Source: Flavobacteriia bacterium
GTDB taxonomy: Bacteria; Bacteroidota; Bacteroidia; Flavobacteriales_D; Crocinitomicaceae
DNA: 64,000 nt
NCBI GenBank assembly: GCA_947450325.1
Contig: CANFUT010000002.1
Span: 124,001-188,000 of the forward strand
Direction of reading: 5' to 3'
Shown here piece by piece: positions 43,072-51,677 of the stretch (its first letter is position 1; every line of letters begins with the position of its first letter). The position numbers and the translations under genes were made by a program. Below the pieces are notes generated by a model, which made no database searches, was not told the origin of the DNA, and saw only the letters and a program-made list of their open reading frames with translations.

Positions 43072-45266
43072 TTCTTTTCGTTGCCTTTGAAAATACTTCC
43101 AACTTCTTTACCGATTTTTTGAATTGTCTCCATACCTTTAGTAATAGGACTAGTTGTGATGTCGTCGTAAGAGTTGAATAAATTATCAGAAAATTGAGAT
43201 GGATAAATCAAAATTCTATCATTGTTTGGGAAAGCTTTTTCTAATTTATTTAAGAAGAAATCTACACTTGGAGTATATGAAATAGCACCTTTTCTAGCTG
43301 AACAATAGATGATTAAGTCAGTGGGTTCTACTTTATAATTCAACAAGAAAAATTCGTCTAACTCATTGATTTGCTTTTGCTCCAATGCAACGTTGAATTT
43401 TCGTTGTTCAACGTACAAATTGATTTTTTCAAAGGTTTGTTCTCCAGAAAAAACAATAGTCGGTAAGTTTAATTCACGAGATAAACGCATCACGCGATCA
43501 AGCCAATTCGTGAAACTATTCTCTAATTCCGCCAATTCAGGACAAATCAATATAATTCGTCTTTTCGAGATAAAAGGCATGTCTAATTGACAGAAGAATA
43601 CAGTTTTATCACAAACATCTAACAAATGTTCACGGTCATCGCCAACGATTCGCATGATTAAATTCATTTTGTCACTGTCGTTTATTACTACAACATCAGC
43701 GGCCAATTCTTTGGACGTTCGTGCAATTCCACTCGATAAATTATGGTCAATTGTAGCGATCGTATTCACTTTTGTTTCTCCACTTGAATAATGTTTGATT
43801 ATATCATTCATGTGATTACGAGAGCGATGAATCCTACTTTCCGCTTGTTGATCATCCGGAAGTACGCTAACCACTGAAATAGGATTAATCACTTTTTTAT
43901 CTGTAATCAAAATGGAAAGGTCGAGAATATTTTCATTTCCTTTCAATTCATTCAAAGCGACGAGTAAATGTTGCGTTCTTTTTTGTGGAGCGGTCAATAA
44001 ATCGCCGTCTTCAGCTTGTTCAACTAATAGTCTTCGACCGGCATTTTCTGTCACAAAAGACGCAGTCATACAAGTAATTAAAATTAAAATGACAGTTCCG
44101 TTCAAAATGTTTTCATCCAAAAGTCGTATCGGCTCACCAGTTGACGTTGTGCCTGTAATGGTGTTGTAACCAACGATGATAATGGCAAGTGTTGCAGCAG
44201 CGTGGGCGGTACTTAAACCGAAAATCACTTGACGTTCTGCTCCTGACATTTTAAAGATTAATTGAGTTGCCAGTGCTGCCAACCATTTCGAAAAAATAGC
44301 AAAACTGGTCAAAACTGCAGCAGTAATCAAGGCCCAATATCCATCAAAAAGGACTCTGATGTCTACCACCATTCCTACTGAAATTAAAAAGAAAGGAATG
44401 AAAATCGCATTTCCAATGAAATCAATTCGGTTCATTAATGCCGATGAATGCGGAATCAGACCATTCAAAACTAATCCTGCAACGAAGGCTCCGATAATGT
44501 GTTCCACACCAGCCATTTCAGCCAAGAACGCGGCAAAGAAAATGATGGACAAGACGAAAATGTAATGTGAAGATTTTTCACTTTCGAGTTTGCTGAAAAA
44601 CCAACGAGCAATGCGTGGAATTATCAAAAACATGATCAAAGTGAAAATGGTTAACGACGTTATAAGTCGAACCCAAAATTCAGTGTTTAATTCTCCTTTC
44701 GCAGAGCTAGAAATAACGGCCAATATAATCAATACCGCAGTGTCAGTTAAAATCGTTCCTCCAATAGTAATCGCAACTGCTGGTTTTTTCGTTATCCCAA
44801 ATTTACTAGCAATTGGATATGCTACCAATGTGTGCGTAGCAAACATGGATGCGGTCAAAATACTCGCGGTCATTCCTAAATGTAAACCGTAGTAGCAAAT
44901 GGGAAAACCGAGTAAAATCGGAATTGAAAATGTTAGAAATCCGAAAGTAAAACTTTTGTTTCTGTATTTTTTGAATTCCTTCATATCGAGCTCTAATCCA
45001 GCCATAAACATGATGTACAACAATCCAATCGTCGAAAACAATTTAACAGAACCTTCAGATTCAAGTAGTTTTTCTCCAATTAGATTGAAGCCTTTTGGAC
45101 CAATAATTACGCCCGAAATAATCAGACCGATGATAGATGGTATTCGGATTTTTCTGAGTAAAATAGGTGATAAAAGGATGATGAAAAGAATTAGCGAAAA
45201 AATCAAGACTGGATTCTTTAAGGGCAATTGAAATGCTTGCCAAAGGTGACTGAAAAAGTAATCCAT
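43065..45266 (-). CDS. CPA2-type cation:proton antiporter with C-terminal USP-like domain
   Basis: This 733-residue protein has an N-terminal Na+/H+ exchanger domain of about 12 helices (residues about 15-410), with IIGLIISGVIIGPKGFNLIG and the family motif AGVEHIIGAFVAGLVLNGL. A cytoplasmic part of about 300 residues resembles universal-stress-type regulatory domains and not the usual TrkA-N/RCK domain. It likely exchanges K+ or Na+ for protons. It is a single gene divergent from mgtE. A TACTTTTA element close to consensus lies before its start. Confidence 0.87.
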   Translation of the reverse strand: MDYFFSHLWQAFQLPLKNPVLIFSLILFIILLSPILLRKIRIPSIIGLIISGVIIGPKGFNLIGEKLLESEGSVKLFSTIGLLYIMFMAGLELDMKEFKKYRNKSFTFGFLTFSIPILLGFPICYYGLHLGMTASILTASMFATHTLVAYPIASKFGITKKPAVAITIGGTILTDTAVLIILAVISSSAKGELNTEFWVRLITSLTIFTLIMFLIIPRIARWFFSKLESEKSSHYIFVLSIIFFAAFLAEMAGVEHIIGAFVAGLVLNGLIPHSSALMNRIDFIGNAIFIPFFLISVGMVVDIRVLFDGYWALITAAVLTSFAIFSKWLAALATQLIFKMSGAERQVIFGLSTAHAAATLAIIIVGYNTITGTTSTGEPIRLLDENILNGTVILILITCMTASFVTENAGRRLLVEQAEDGDLLTAPQKRTQHLLVALNELKGNENILDLSILITDKKVINPISVVSVLPDDQQAESRIHRSRNHMNDIIKHYSSGETKVNTIATIDHNLSSGIARTSKELAADVVVINDSDKMNLIMRIVGDDREHLLDVCDKTVFFCQLDMPFISKRRIILICPELAELENSFTNWLDRVMRLSRELNLPTIVFSGEQTFEKINLYVEQRKFNVALEQKQINELDEFFLLNYKVEPTDLIIYCSARKGAISYTPSVDFFLNKLEKAFPNNDRILIYPSQFSDNLFNSYDDITTSPITKGMETIQKIGKEVGSIFKGNEKNQ

Positions 45267-45486
45267 GAATTATTATTAACGCTTGTTTTAAATCTTTTGT
45301 AAAAGTAGAATTTTATTTAATTCATGAACTTTTTTCAAATTTTTATCTGGAAAAAAAAGAAGGATTTGAACATTTTTTTTGAATCTGTATTAACTCAACA
45401 GAAAGTGGGCGACAAGAATTAATTTGACAATCTTGGAAAATAAAATACAATAATTTTATCTTTTCTTTATTTTTCTGCGAAATGCC

Positions 45487-45494
45487 TACCTTTG
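45487..45494 (+). promoter_or_regulatory. Candidate -7 element of mgtE, very close to the start
   Basis: TACCTTTG is an exact consensus match ending only 4 bases before the mgtE ATG. If used, the mRNA would be leaderless or nearly so. Confidence 0.4.
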
Positions 45495-45498
45495 TGTT

Positions 45499-46848
45499 AT
45501 GCGTTTCGAGTTAACCAAGGATTTTTTAGAGCAATTGCGTCGTGCGATTCAAGCAGAAGACACTGTTTGGATTGACGAGCATATTCTAGGGTTGCACTTC
45601 GCGGATATTGCCGAGTTGTTGGATGAGTTGACAAAAGAACAAGCCAAATTTGTCTATTTCCGTTTGGATGAAGATCTTCAAGCAGATGTATTGATGGAAT
45701 TGGAAGAAGATGTTCGTGATCGATTCATCAAAACACTTTCGTCAAAAGAAATTGCAGAACAGCTTGAAAACTTAGATTCTGATGATGCTGCCGACATTCT
45801 CGGTGAACTTACAGATAAAGAAATTCAAGAAGTTATCTCCCACATGGAAGATGACGAAGCCGCAGAAGACATTGTCGATCTTTTGAATTATGACGAAGAT
45901 ACTGCCGGAGGTTTGATGCAAAAAGAATTTATTCAAGCAAATTTGAGTTGGCCAGTGGATCGTTGTATCGTTGAATTGCGCCGACAAGCGGAAGATGTTG
46001 AGCAGGTTTACACGATTTATGTCGTAGATCAACTTAATAAATTAGTTGGATTATTGTCATTAAAAAGATTACTTTTTGCAAGTCCAAAAACGAAGATTAG
46101 TGATCTTTACCAAGATAAAAATATTATTTCCGTAAAAACCACTGACAGCAGCGAGGAAGTTGCCCGAGTGATGGAAAAGTATGATTTAGTTTCCATTCCT
46201 GTTGTTGATTTTCAAAACAAATTAGTCGGTCGAATCACCATTGATGATGTTATGGATATCATCAAAGAAGAAGCTGACAAAGACTTCCAATTGGCTTCGG
46301 GGATTTCTGAAAAAATTGAAGCAAATGCAACCGTTTGGAGAATGTCTCGAGCTCGATTGCCTTGGTTGTTGATTGGAATGTTAGGTGGAACTTTAGGTGC
46401 ACAAGTAATTTCAACATACGAAGGAAGCATCAGTAAAATTCCTGCATTGGCATTTTTCATTCCACTAATTACCGCAATGGGCGGAAATGTGGGTGTTCAA
46501 TCATCGGCGATTGTAGTTCAATCATTAGCTAGAGGGAATCAATTCGATTCTATCACCTCTAAATTAGCGAAAGAAACGCTTGTTGGTTTGTTAAACGGTT
46601 TGATCTGCTCGATTTGTATTTTCGGAATTGCCACAGTTTTTGAAAATCAAACGCTTGGAATAACGGTTAGTATAGCTCTTTTTGTAGTAATTCTCTTTGC
46701 TGCCATCATGGGTTCTATGATTCCATTGATTTTAAATAGATACAAAATTGATCCAGCGCTTGCAACAGGACCCTTTGTGACAACTTTGAATGACGTTTTG
46801 GGATTGTTCATCTACTTCACAGTAGGAATGATTTTGTACGGACTATAA
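45499..46848 (+). CDS. mgtE: Magnesium transporter MgtE
   Basis: This 449-residue inner-membrane Mg2+ channel has an N-terminal MgtE-N superhelical domain (about 1-130, with EIAEQLENLDSDDAADILGE). A tandem CBS pair follows (about 135-255, with GLLSLKRLLFASPKTKISDL and GRITIDDVMDIIKEEADKD). Five C-terminal membrane helices begin near residue 282 (RARLPWLLIGMLGGTLGA). The pore signature ITAMGGNVGVQSSAIVVQSL and the terminal TTLNDVLGLFIYF are diagnostic. The acidic CBS and N domains sense cytoplasmic Mg2+. The gene is followed after 9 bases by a dehydrogenase gene. Confidence 0.96.
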   Translation: MRFELTKDFLEQLRRAIQAEDTVWIDEHILGLHFADIAELLDELTKEQAKFVYFRLDEDLQADVLMELEEDVRDRFIKTLSSKEIAEQLENLDSDDAADILGELTDKEIQEVISHMEDDEAAEDIVDLLNYDEDTAGGLMQKEFIQANLSWPVDRCIVELRRQAEDVEQVYTIYVVDQLNKLVGLLSLKRLLFASPKTKISDLYQDKNIISVKTTDSSEEVARVMEKYDLVSIPVVDFQNKLVGRITIDDVMDIIKEEADKDFQLASGISEKIEANATVWRMSRARLPWLLIGMLGGTLGAQVISTYEGSISKIPALAFFIPLITAMGGNVGVQSSAIVVQSLARGNQFDSITSKLAKETLVGLLNGLICSICIFGIATVFENQTLGITVSIALFVVILFAAIMGSMIPLILNRYKIDPALATGPFVTTLNDVLGLFIYFTVGMILYGL

Positions 46849-46857
46849 ATTTCAGTT

Positions 46858-47796
46858 ATGAAAATCATTTTTTTGGACACCGTTCATCCAATTTTAGAAG
46901 AACGTTTAGTCGCAGCTAATCATGAATGTATTCAAGTAATTGACTCTGATTTTGAATCTACGAAAAATTTAATTTCAAATGCTGATGGAATAGTGATTCG
47001 TTCACGTTTTCCAATGGATGTAAAATTGCTAGATTTTGCGCCTAATTTGAAATTTATCGCGCGTTCGGGTGCCGGAATGGAAAACATCGATTTAGATTAT
47101 TGCACAAAAAGAAACATTCAACTTTTCAATGCTCCTGAAGGAAATCGAAACGCGGTAGGAGAGCATGCGTTGGGCATGTTGTTGGCACTAATGAATCATT
47201 TGGTTACAGCTGATGCTGAAGTGCGCTCAGGTAAATGGGATCGCGAAGGAAATCGAGGAATCGAATTGGATGGTAAAACTGTTGGAATTATCGGTTACGG
47301 AAACAATGGTGAAGCTTTCGCTAAAAAACTCAGAGGATTTGATGTCCAAATTTTGGCCTACGATAAATACAAAAGCAATTTCGGGAACGAATTTGTGAAA
47401 GAATCGACCTTGGAAGAATTGTATGCGAATGCAGATGTAATCAGTTTTCACATTCCGCAAAATGAAGAAACACTTTTTTGGGCGAATGAGCTTTTTTTCG
47501 AAAGCATTCAAAAACCTTTCTTTTTACTCAATCTTTCTAGGGGAAAAATAGTTGAATCAAAAGCCTTGTTAAATGCCATTGAAAACGGAAAAGTGTTCGG
47601 CGCAGGATTGGATGTGTTGGAATTTGAAAAATCAAGCTTTGAAAACTTTTTCGATGGAAATATGCCTGAAGCATTTCAACAATTACTGGCATCAAAAAAA
47701 GTCATTTTATCGCCACATGTGGGCGGTTGGACCGACGAAAGTTATTTCAAATTGAGTGATGTTTTAGCAGATAAAATTCTGGAACATTTTCAATAG
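46858..47796 (+). CDS. D-isomer-specific 2-hydroxyacid dehydrogenase
   Basis: This 312-residue NAD-dependent dehydrogenase is of the SerA/hydroxypyruvate-reductase family. The Rossmann motif GYGNNG sits at residues 146-151. Catalytic-site sequences are ARSGAGMENIDLDYC, FLLNLSRGKIVESKAL (Arg), GAGLDVLEFE (Glu) and LSPHVGGWTDES (His). It lacks the ACT domain of long SerA. Phosphoglycerate is a plausible substrate, but similar enzymes act on other 2-hydroxyacids. It lies 9 bases after mgtE, and a bidirectional terminator separates it from ileS. Confidence 0.87.
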   Translation: MKIIFLDTVHPILEERLVAANHECIQVIDSDFESTKNLISNADGIVIRSRFPMDVKLLDFAPNLKFIARSGAGMENIDLDYCTKRNIQLFNAPEGNRNAVGEHALGMLLALMNHLVTADAEVRSGKWDREGNRGIELDGKTVGIIGYGNNGEAFAKKLRGFDVQILAYDKYKSNFGNEFVKESTLEELYANADVISFHIPQNEETLFWANELFFESIQKPFFLLNLSRGKIVESKALLNAIENGKVFGAGLDVLEFEKSSFENFFDGNMPEAFQQLLASKKVILSPHVGGWTDESYFKLSDVLADKILEHFQ

Positions 47797-47838
47797 CTCG
47801 AATAGAAATCAATTAAAAAATTAGTCTTTGTATAAAAC

Positions 47839-47873
47839 AAAAGGTCAAACTCTTAAGTAGAATTTGACCTTTT
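47839..47873. terminator. Bidirectional terminator between the dehydrogenase and ileS
   Basis: AAAAGGTCAAA (47839-47849) pairs perfectly with TTTGACCTTTT (47863-47873), an 11-bp stem with a 13-base loop. The stem ends in A and T runs, so it can stop transcription from both convergent genes. Confidence 0.85.
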
Positions 47874-47888
47874 AATATTTTGGGATTT

Positions 47889-50800
47889 TTATCCTTTTTT
47901 CAGAGCAATTTTTGCATCGCCTTCTTCAACTAAATCTATAATTAAAGAATCAGTTCCCAAGGTTTCAAATTGAATGTTATTTGCTAAAACTTCGTTGCAA
48001 ACGTATTCGCCATTCTTTTGAATTGCATTTTGTAATTCTGACGAACATTCAACGAATAAATTAATTTTATCAGTAACCTCAAGTCCAGAGTCTTTACGTA
48101 AGTTTTGAACACGATTTATTAACTCTCTTGCTATTCCTTCTTGGCGCAATTCGTCTGTCAATGTAATGTCTAACGCAACAGTAATCCCATTTTCACTACT
48201 CACCAACCAACCTGGAATATCTTGCGCGATGATTTCAAAGTCGCCTCCATCTAAATTGATTTCAGTTCCCTCGATTTCGCCGCTCCAAGCATTGGTGCTT
48301 TCAATCGAAGCAATATCTTCTTGCGTAAATCCAGCAACCAATGTTGCAATCGCTTTCATTTGTTTACCGTATTTCGGTCCAATGGTTTTGAAGTTTGGTT
48401 TGATGCTTTTCACCAACATGCCATTTCCTTCTTCCAACAATTCCAATTCTTTCACATTGACTTCAGATAAAATCAATTCGGAAATGTGTTGAATATTTTT
48501 AGCAAAATCAGCACTCAATGCTGGAACCATGATTTTTTGCAATGGTTGACGCACTCTCAAACGCTCCTTTTTACGCAATCCAAGTACTAAAGAAGAAACA
48601 CGTTGCGCAATTTCCATTTGAGCTTCTAAGTCTGTGTTTATCATGGTTTCGTTCACTTTAGGGAAATCAGCCAAATGCACTGAACTTACCGAATGACGTT
48701 TCGTAACCGCATTCAAATCTGAAAACAATTGATCCATGAAAAATGGTGCAATCGGCGAGCCTAGAATGGCTACTGTTTCCAAACAAGTATAAAGCGTTTG
48801 GTATGCAGAGATTTTGTCTTGTGAATCTTCTGATTTCCAGAATCTTCTTCTACACAAACGTACATACCAATTCGACAATTGATCATTCACAAAATCTTGA
48901 ATCAATCGGCCAGCTTTCGTTGGTTCGTATGTTTCGTATGATTCATCTACTTGTTGAATCAATGTATTTAATTTCGATAAAATCCATTGGTCAATTTCTG
49001 GTCGATTTTCCAACGCGATTTCTGCTTCAGAATAATCGAAACCATCAATGTTTGCATACAATGTAAAGAAAGAATAGGTATTGTACAAAGTTCCGAAAAA
49101 TTTGCGTTGAACTTCTGTAATTCCGTCTAAATCAAACTTCAAATTGTCCCACGGTTGCGCATTTGTAATCATGTACCAACGCGTCGCATCTGGGCCATAT
49201 TTATCTAATGTTTGGAAAGGATCAATCGTATTTCCTAAACGTTTCGACATTTTTTGACCATTTTTGTCAAGCACCAAACCGTTAGAAATTACATTCTTGT
49301 AGGCAACGGAATCAAAAACCATCGTTGCAATCGCGTGTAAGGTATAAAACCATCCTCTCGTTTGGTCAACACCTTCAGCAATGAAATCTCCTGGAAATCC
49401 TTTGTGATTGTCAATCAATTCTTTGTTTTCAAACGGATAATGCCATTGAGCATAAGGCATGGCACCTGAATCAAACCAAACGTCAATCAAATCAGCTTCG
49501 CGTTTCATTGGTTTTCCAGATGCAGAAACCAAAGTGATTGTATCAACGTAATTTTTGTGCAAATCAATCTGTGCGTAGTTCGCTTCAGACATGTCACCAA
49601 CTATAAAATTAGCCAATGGATTTTCAGTCATATAGCCAGCTTTCACTGATTTATCGCATTCGTTTTTCAATTCTTCAACCGAAGAAATAATGAGTTGTTC
49701 ATCGCCTTCTTCTGTTGCCCAAATTGGAATTGGAATTCCCCAATAACGTGAACGAGAAAGGTTCCAATCGTTGACATTTTCCAACCATTTTCCAAAACGT
49801 CCAGTTCCAGTTGATTCTGGTTTCCAATTGATGGTATTATTGAGTTCCATCATGCGTTCCTTCACGTTTGAAGCGCGCACAAACCATGAATCTAATGGAT
49901 AATATAAAATCGGTTTATCAGTTCGCCAGCAATGCGGATAACTGTGTTCGTATTTTTCAACTTTAAATGCTTTGTTTTCCGTTTTCAGTTTAATGGAAAT
50001 TTGAACATCGGCAGATCTTTCAGGTTCTGTTCCAGCATCGTAATATTCATTTTTCACGAACATTCCAGCAAATTCTCCCATTTCTGGTCTGAATTTTCCT
50101 TGTAGATCCACCAACGGAACAGCTTTTCCTGTATCGTCTAGTACCAACATTCCTGGAACACCGGCTTCCGCAGCAACTTTGGCATCATCAGCACCAAAAG
50201 TAGGCGCGATGTGTACAATTCCAGTTCCATCTTCTGTAGTCACAAAATCACCAGGAATCACGTGGAAAGCTTTATCAGCATTTTCATGTGGCAAAGCATA
50301 TGGAAGTAATTGTTCATATTGAATCCCAACCAAATCTTTTCCTTTAAATACAATTCCTTTTGTTTGATTAATAAGATCATTTATCCATCGAACTTCAATT
50401 TTCTTATCAAATTTTAAGTTAAAACTTTCAATTTCTTGATTCAAATTATCAATTTCAATCTTGTAAAAAGTATAAATAACTAAATCATCAATTTTATTGT
50501 CTATTAATTTTTGGTAATACGTTTCAATGGATGCTTTACTAATAATAGTTTTAATTTCAACATATTTTAATACTTCATTTTCTTGATAATAACCATCAAA
50601 AATAGAATGATCGAGTGTTCCTTTTAATAGGTTTAAAATAACCCATTTTTCTAAATTAATTCCTGTTATTAACTGAGGTATTTTTTCTTTTGCTAGGATT
50701 AAACTTCCAATTTCACCAGTGTATTGATTTTCTTGATTTTCAACCAACACGTATTCGATATTCGGTCCAACTGCCAACGCAGTATTGGAAGACAATGTCC

Positions 50801-51533
50801 AAGGTGTTGTGGTCCAAGCGAGGAAATAAATTGAATATTGCAAATTTGGAATTTTCCAATCTGCAATTTGCAATTGAGAATCAGAAATCTTAAATTGTGC
50901 AACAACCGTCGTGTCTTTCACATCGCGGTAACATCCCGGTTGGTTCAATTCGTGCGAAGACAATCCTGTACCTGCCTTCGGAGAATAAGGTTGGATCGTG
51001 TAACCTTTGTACATCAAATCTTTGTTGTACAGTTGACCCAACAACCACCAAACGGATTCCATGTATTTCGGTTCATAAGTGATGTATGGATTTTCCATAT
51101 CCACCCAATAACCCATTTGTTTGGTCAAATTATTCCAAATATCCGTATAACGCATGACCGCTTCGCGACACGCTTTGTTGTAGTCTTCTACAGAAATTTT
51201 CTTCCCAATATCTTCTTTGGTGATTCCCAATTCTTTTTCAACGCCTAATTCGACTGGTAAACCGTGTGTATCCCAACCAGCTTTGCGTTTTACTTGAAAT
51301 CCTTTCAATGTTTTGTAACGACAAAAAATATCTTTGATTGAGCGCGCCATCACATGGTGAATTCCAGGCAAACCATTCGCAGATGGTGGACCTTCGAAAA
51401 ACACGAATGGAGTTTTACCTTCTCTTGAAGTAATGGAAAGGTCAAAAATGGAATTATCGTCCCATTTCTTCATCACTTTTTCTGCTACTTCTGGAAGATT
51501 TAAACCTTTGTACTCTTGATATTTTGAACTCAT
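47889..51533 (-). CDS. ileS: Isoleucine-tRNA ligase with two unusual insertions
   Basis: This 1214-residue class I synthetase charges tRNA-Ile and edits valine. The start is the ATG at 51533 (MSSKYQEYKG). The HIGH-equivalent motif is SANGLPGIHH at residues 51-60, the KMSKR loop is at 761-765, and the CP1 editing site shows AWTTTPWTL and GTGIVHIAPTFGADD. Two insertions stand out. Residues about 217-234 (SDSQLQIADWKIPNLQYS) are encoded by a palindromic element within FKI-YFLAWTTTPW. Residues about 285-395 form an AT-rich insertion in CP1 between LILAKEKIPQ and FKGKDLVGIQYEQLLP, with a helical, Lys/Ile/Asp-rich composition. The rest is intact, including the C-terminal anticodon-binding part, so it is expected to be functional. 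It has its own promoter. Confidence 0.95.
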   Translation of the reverse strand: MSSKYQEYKGLNLPEVAEKVMKKWDDNSIFDLSITSREGKTPFVFFEGPPSANGLPGIHHVMARSIKDIFCRYKTLKGFQVKRKAGWDTHGLPVELGVEKELGITKEDIGKKISVEDYNKACREAVMRYTDIWNNLTKQMGYWVDMENPYITYEPKYMESVWWLLGQLYNKDLMYKGYTIQPYSPKAGTGLSSHELNQPGCYRDVKDTTVVAQFKISDSQLQIADWKIPNLQYSIYFLAWTTTPWTLSSNTALAVGPNIEYVLVENQENQYTGEIGSLILAKEKIPQLITGINLEKWVILNLLKGTLDHSIFDGYYQENEVLKYVEIKTIISKASIETYYQKLIDNKIDDLVIYTFYKIEIDNLNQEIESFNLKFDKKIEVRWINDLINQTKGIVFKGKDLVGIQYEQLLPYALPHENADKAFHVIPGDFVTTEDGTGIVHIAPTFGADDAKVAAEAGVPGMLVLDDTGKAVPLVDLQGKFRPEMGEFAGMFVKNEYYDAGTEPERSADVQISIKLKTENKAFKVEKYEHSYPHCWRTDKPILYYPLDSWFVRASNVKERMMELNNTINWKPESTGTGRFGKWLENVNDWNLSRSRYWGIPIPIWATEEGDEQLIISSVEELKNECDKSVKAGYMTENPLANFIVGDMSEANYAQIDLHKNYVDTITLVSASGKPMKREADLIDVWFDSGAMPYAQWHYPFENKELIDNHKGFPGDFIAEGVDQTRGWFYTLHAIATMVFDSVAYKNVISNGLVLDKNGQKMSKRLGNTIDPFQTLDKYGPDATRWYMITNAQPWDNLKFDLDGITEVQRKFFGTLYNTYSFFTLYANIDGFDYSEAEIALENRPEIDQWILSKLNTLIQQVDESYETYEPTKAGRLIQDFVNDQLSNWYVRLCRRRFWKSEDSQDKISAYQTLYTCLETVAILGSPIAPFFMDQLFSDLNAVTKRHSVSSVHLADFPKVNETMINTDLEAQMEIAQRVSSLVLGLRKKERLRVRQPLQKIMVPALSADFAKNIQHISELILSEVNVKELELLEEGNGMLVKSIKPNFKTIGPKYGKQMKAIATLVAGFTQEDIASIESTNAWSGEIEGTEINLDGGDFEIIAQDIPGWLVSSENGITVALDITLTDELRQEGIARELINRVQNLRKDSGLEVTDKINLFVECSSELQNAIQKNGEYVCNEVLANNIQFETLGTDSLIIDLVEEGDAKIALKKG
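50837..50867. repeat. Palindromic element inside ileS
   Basis: ATTGCAAAT at 50837-50845 is repeated inverted as ATCTGCAAT at 50859-50867 (8 of 9 positions match). TGGAA at 50847-50851 pairs with TTCCA at 50854-50858 around a 2-base loop. The hairpin is read in frame as the SQLQIADWKIPNLQ part of IleS. Confidence 0.6.
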
Positions 51534-51560
51534 TACAGGGTATTTTGTCGAATAAAGATG

Positions 51561-51568
51561 CAAAGATA
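51561..51568 (-). promoter_or_regulatory. Candidate -7 element for ileS
   Basis: The minus strand reads TATCTTTG, matching TAnnTTTG, 27 bases before the ileS ATG. This supports the ATG at 51533, since the upstream in-frame start would overlap the promoter. Confidence 0.5.
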
Positions 51569-51652
51569 ATCCAAAATTGTAAATTTTAGTTTTCCTGAAC
51601 AGAGTTTGAATGCTTGAAATTCTGTAAAAACTAGAATTAAACGATTTATATT

Positions 51653-51660
51653 TACATTTG
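51653..51660 (+). promoter_or_regulatory. Candidate -7 element of the MFS permease gene
   Basis: TACATTTG matches the consensus, 17 bases before the ATG. No -33 element at normal spacing is evident. Confidence 0.45.
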
Positions 51661-51677
51661 AAATCAAATCGAAAACC

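Noticed and set aside
45061-45266. Plus-strand and alternative-frame ORFs over the antiporter gene
   Set aside because: Antisense shadows of a clear CPA2 family gene.
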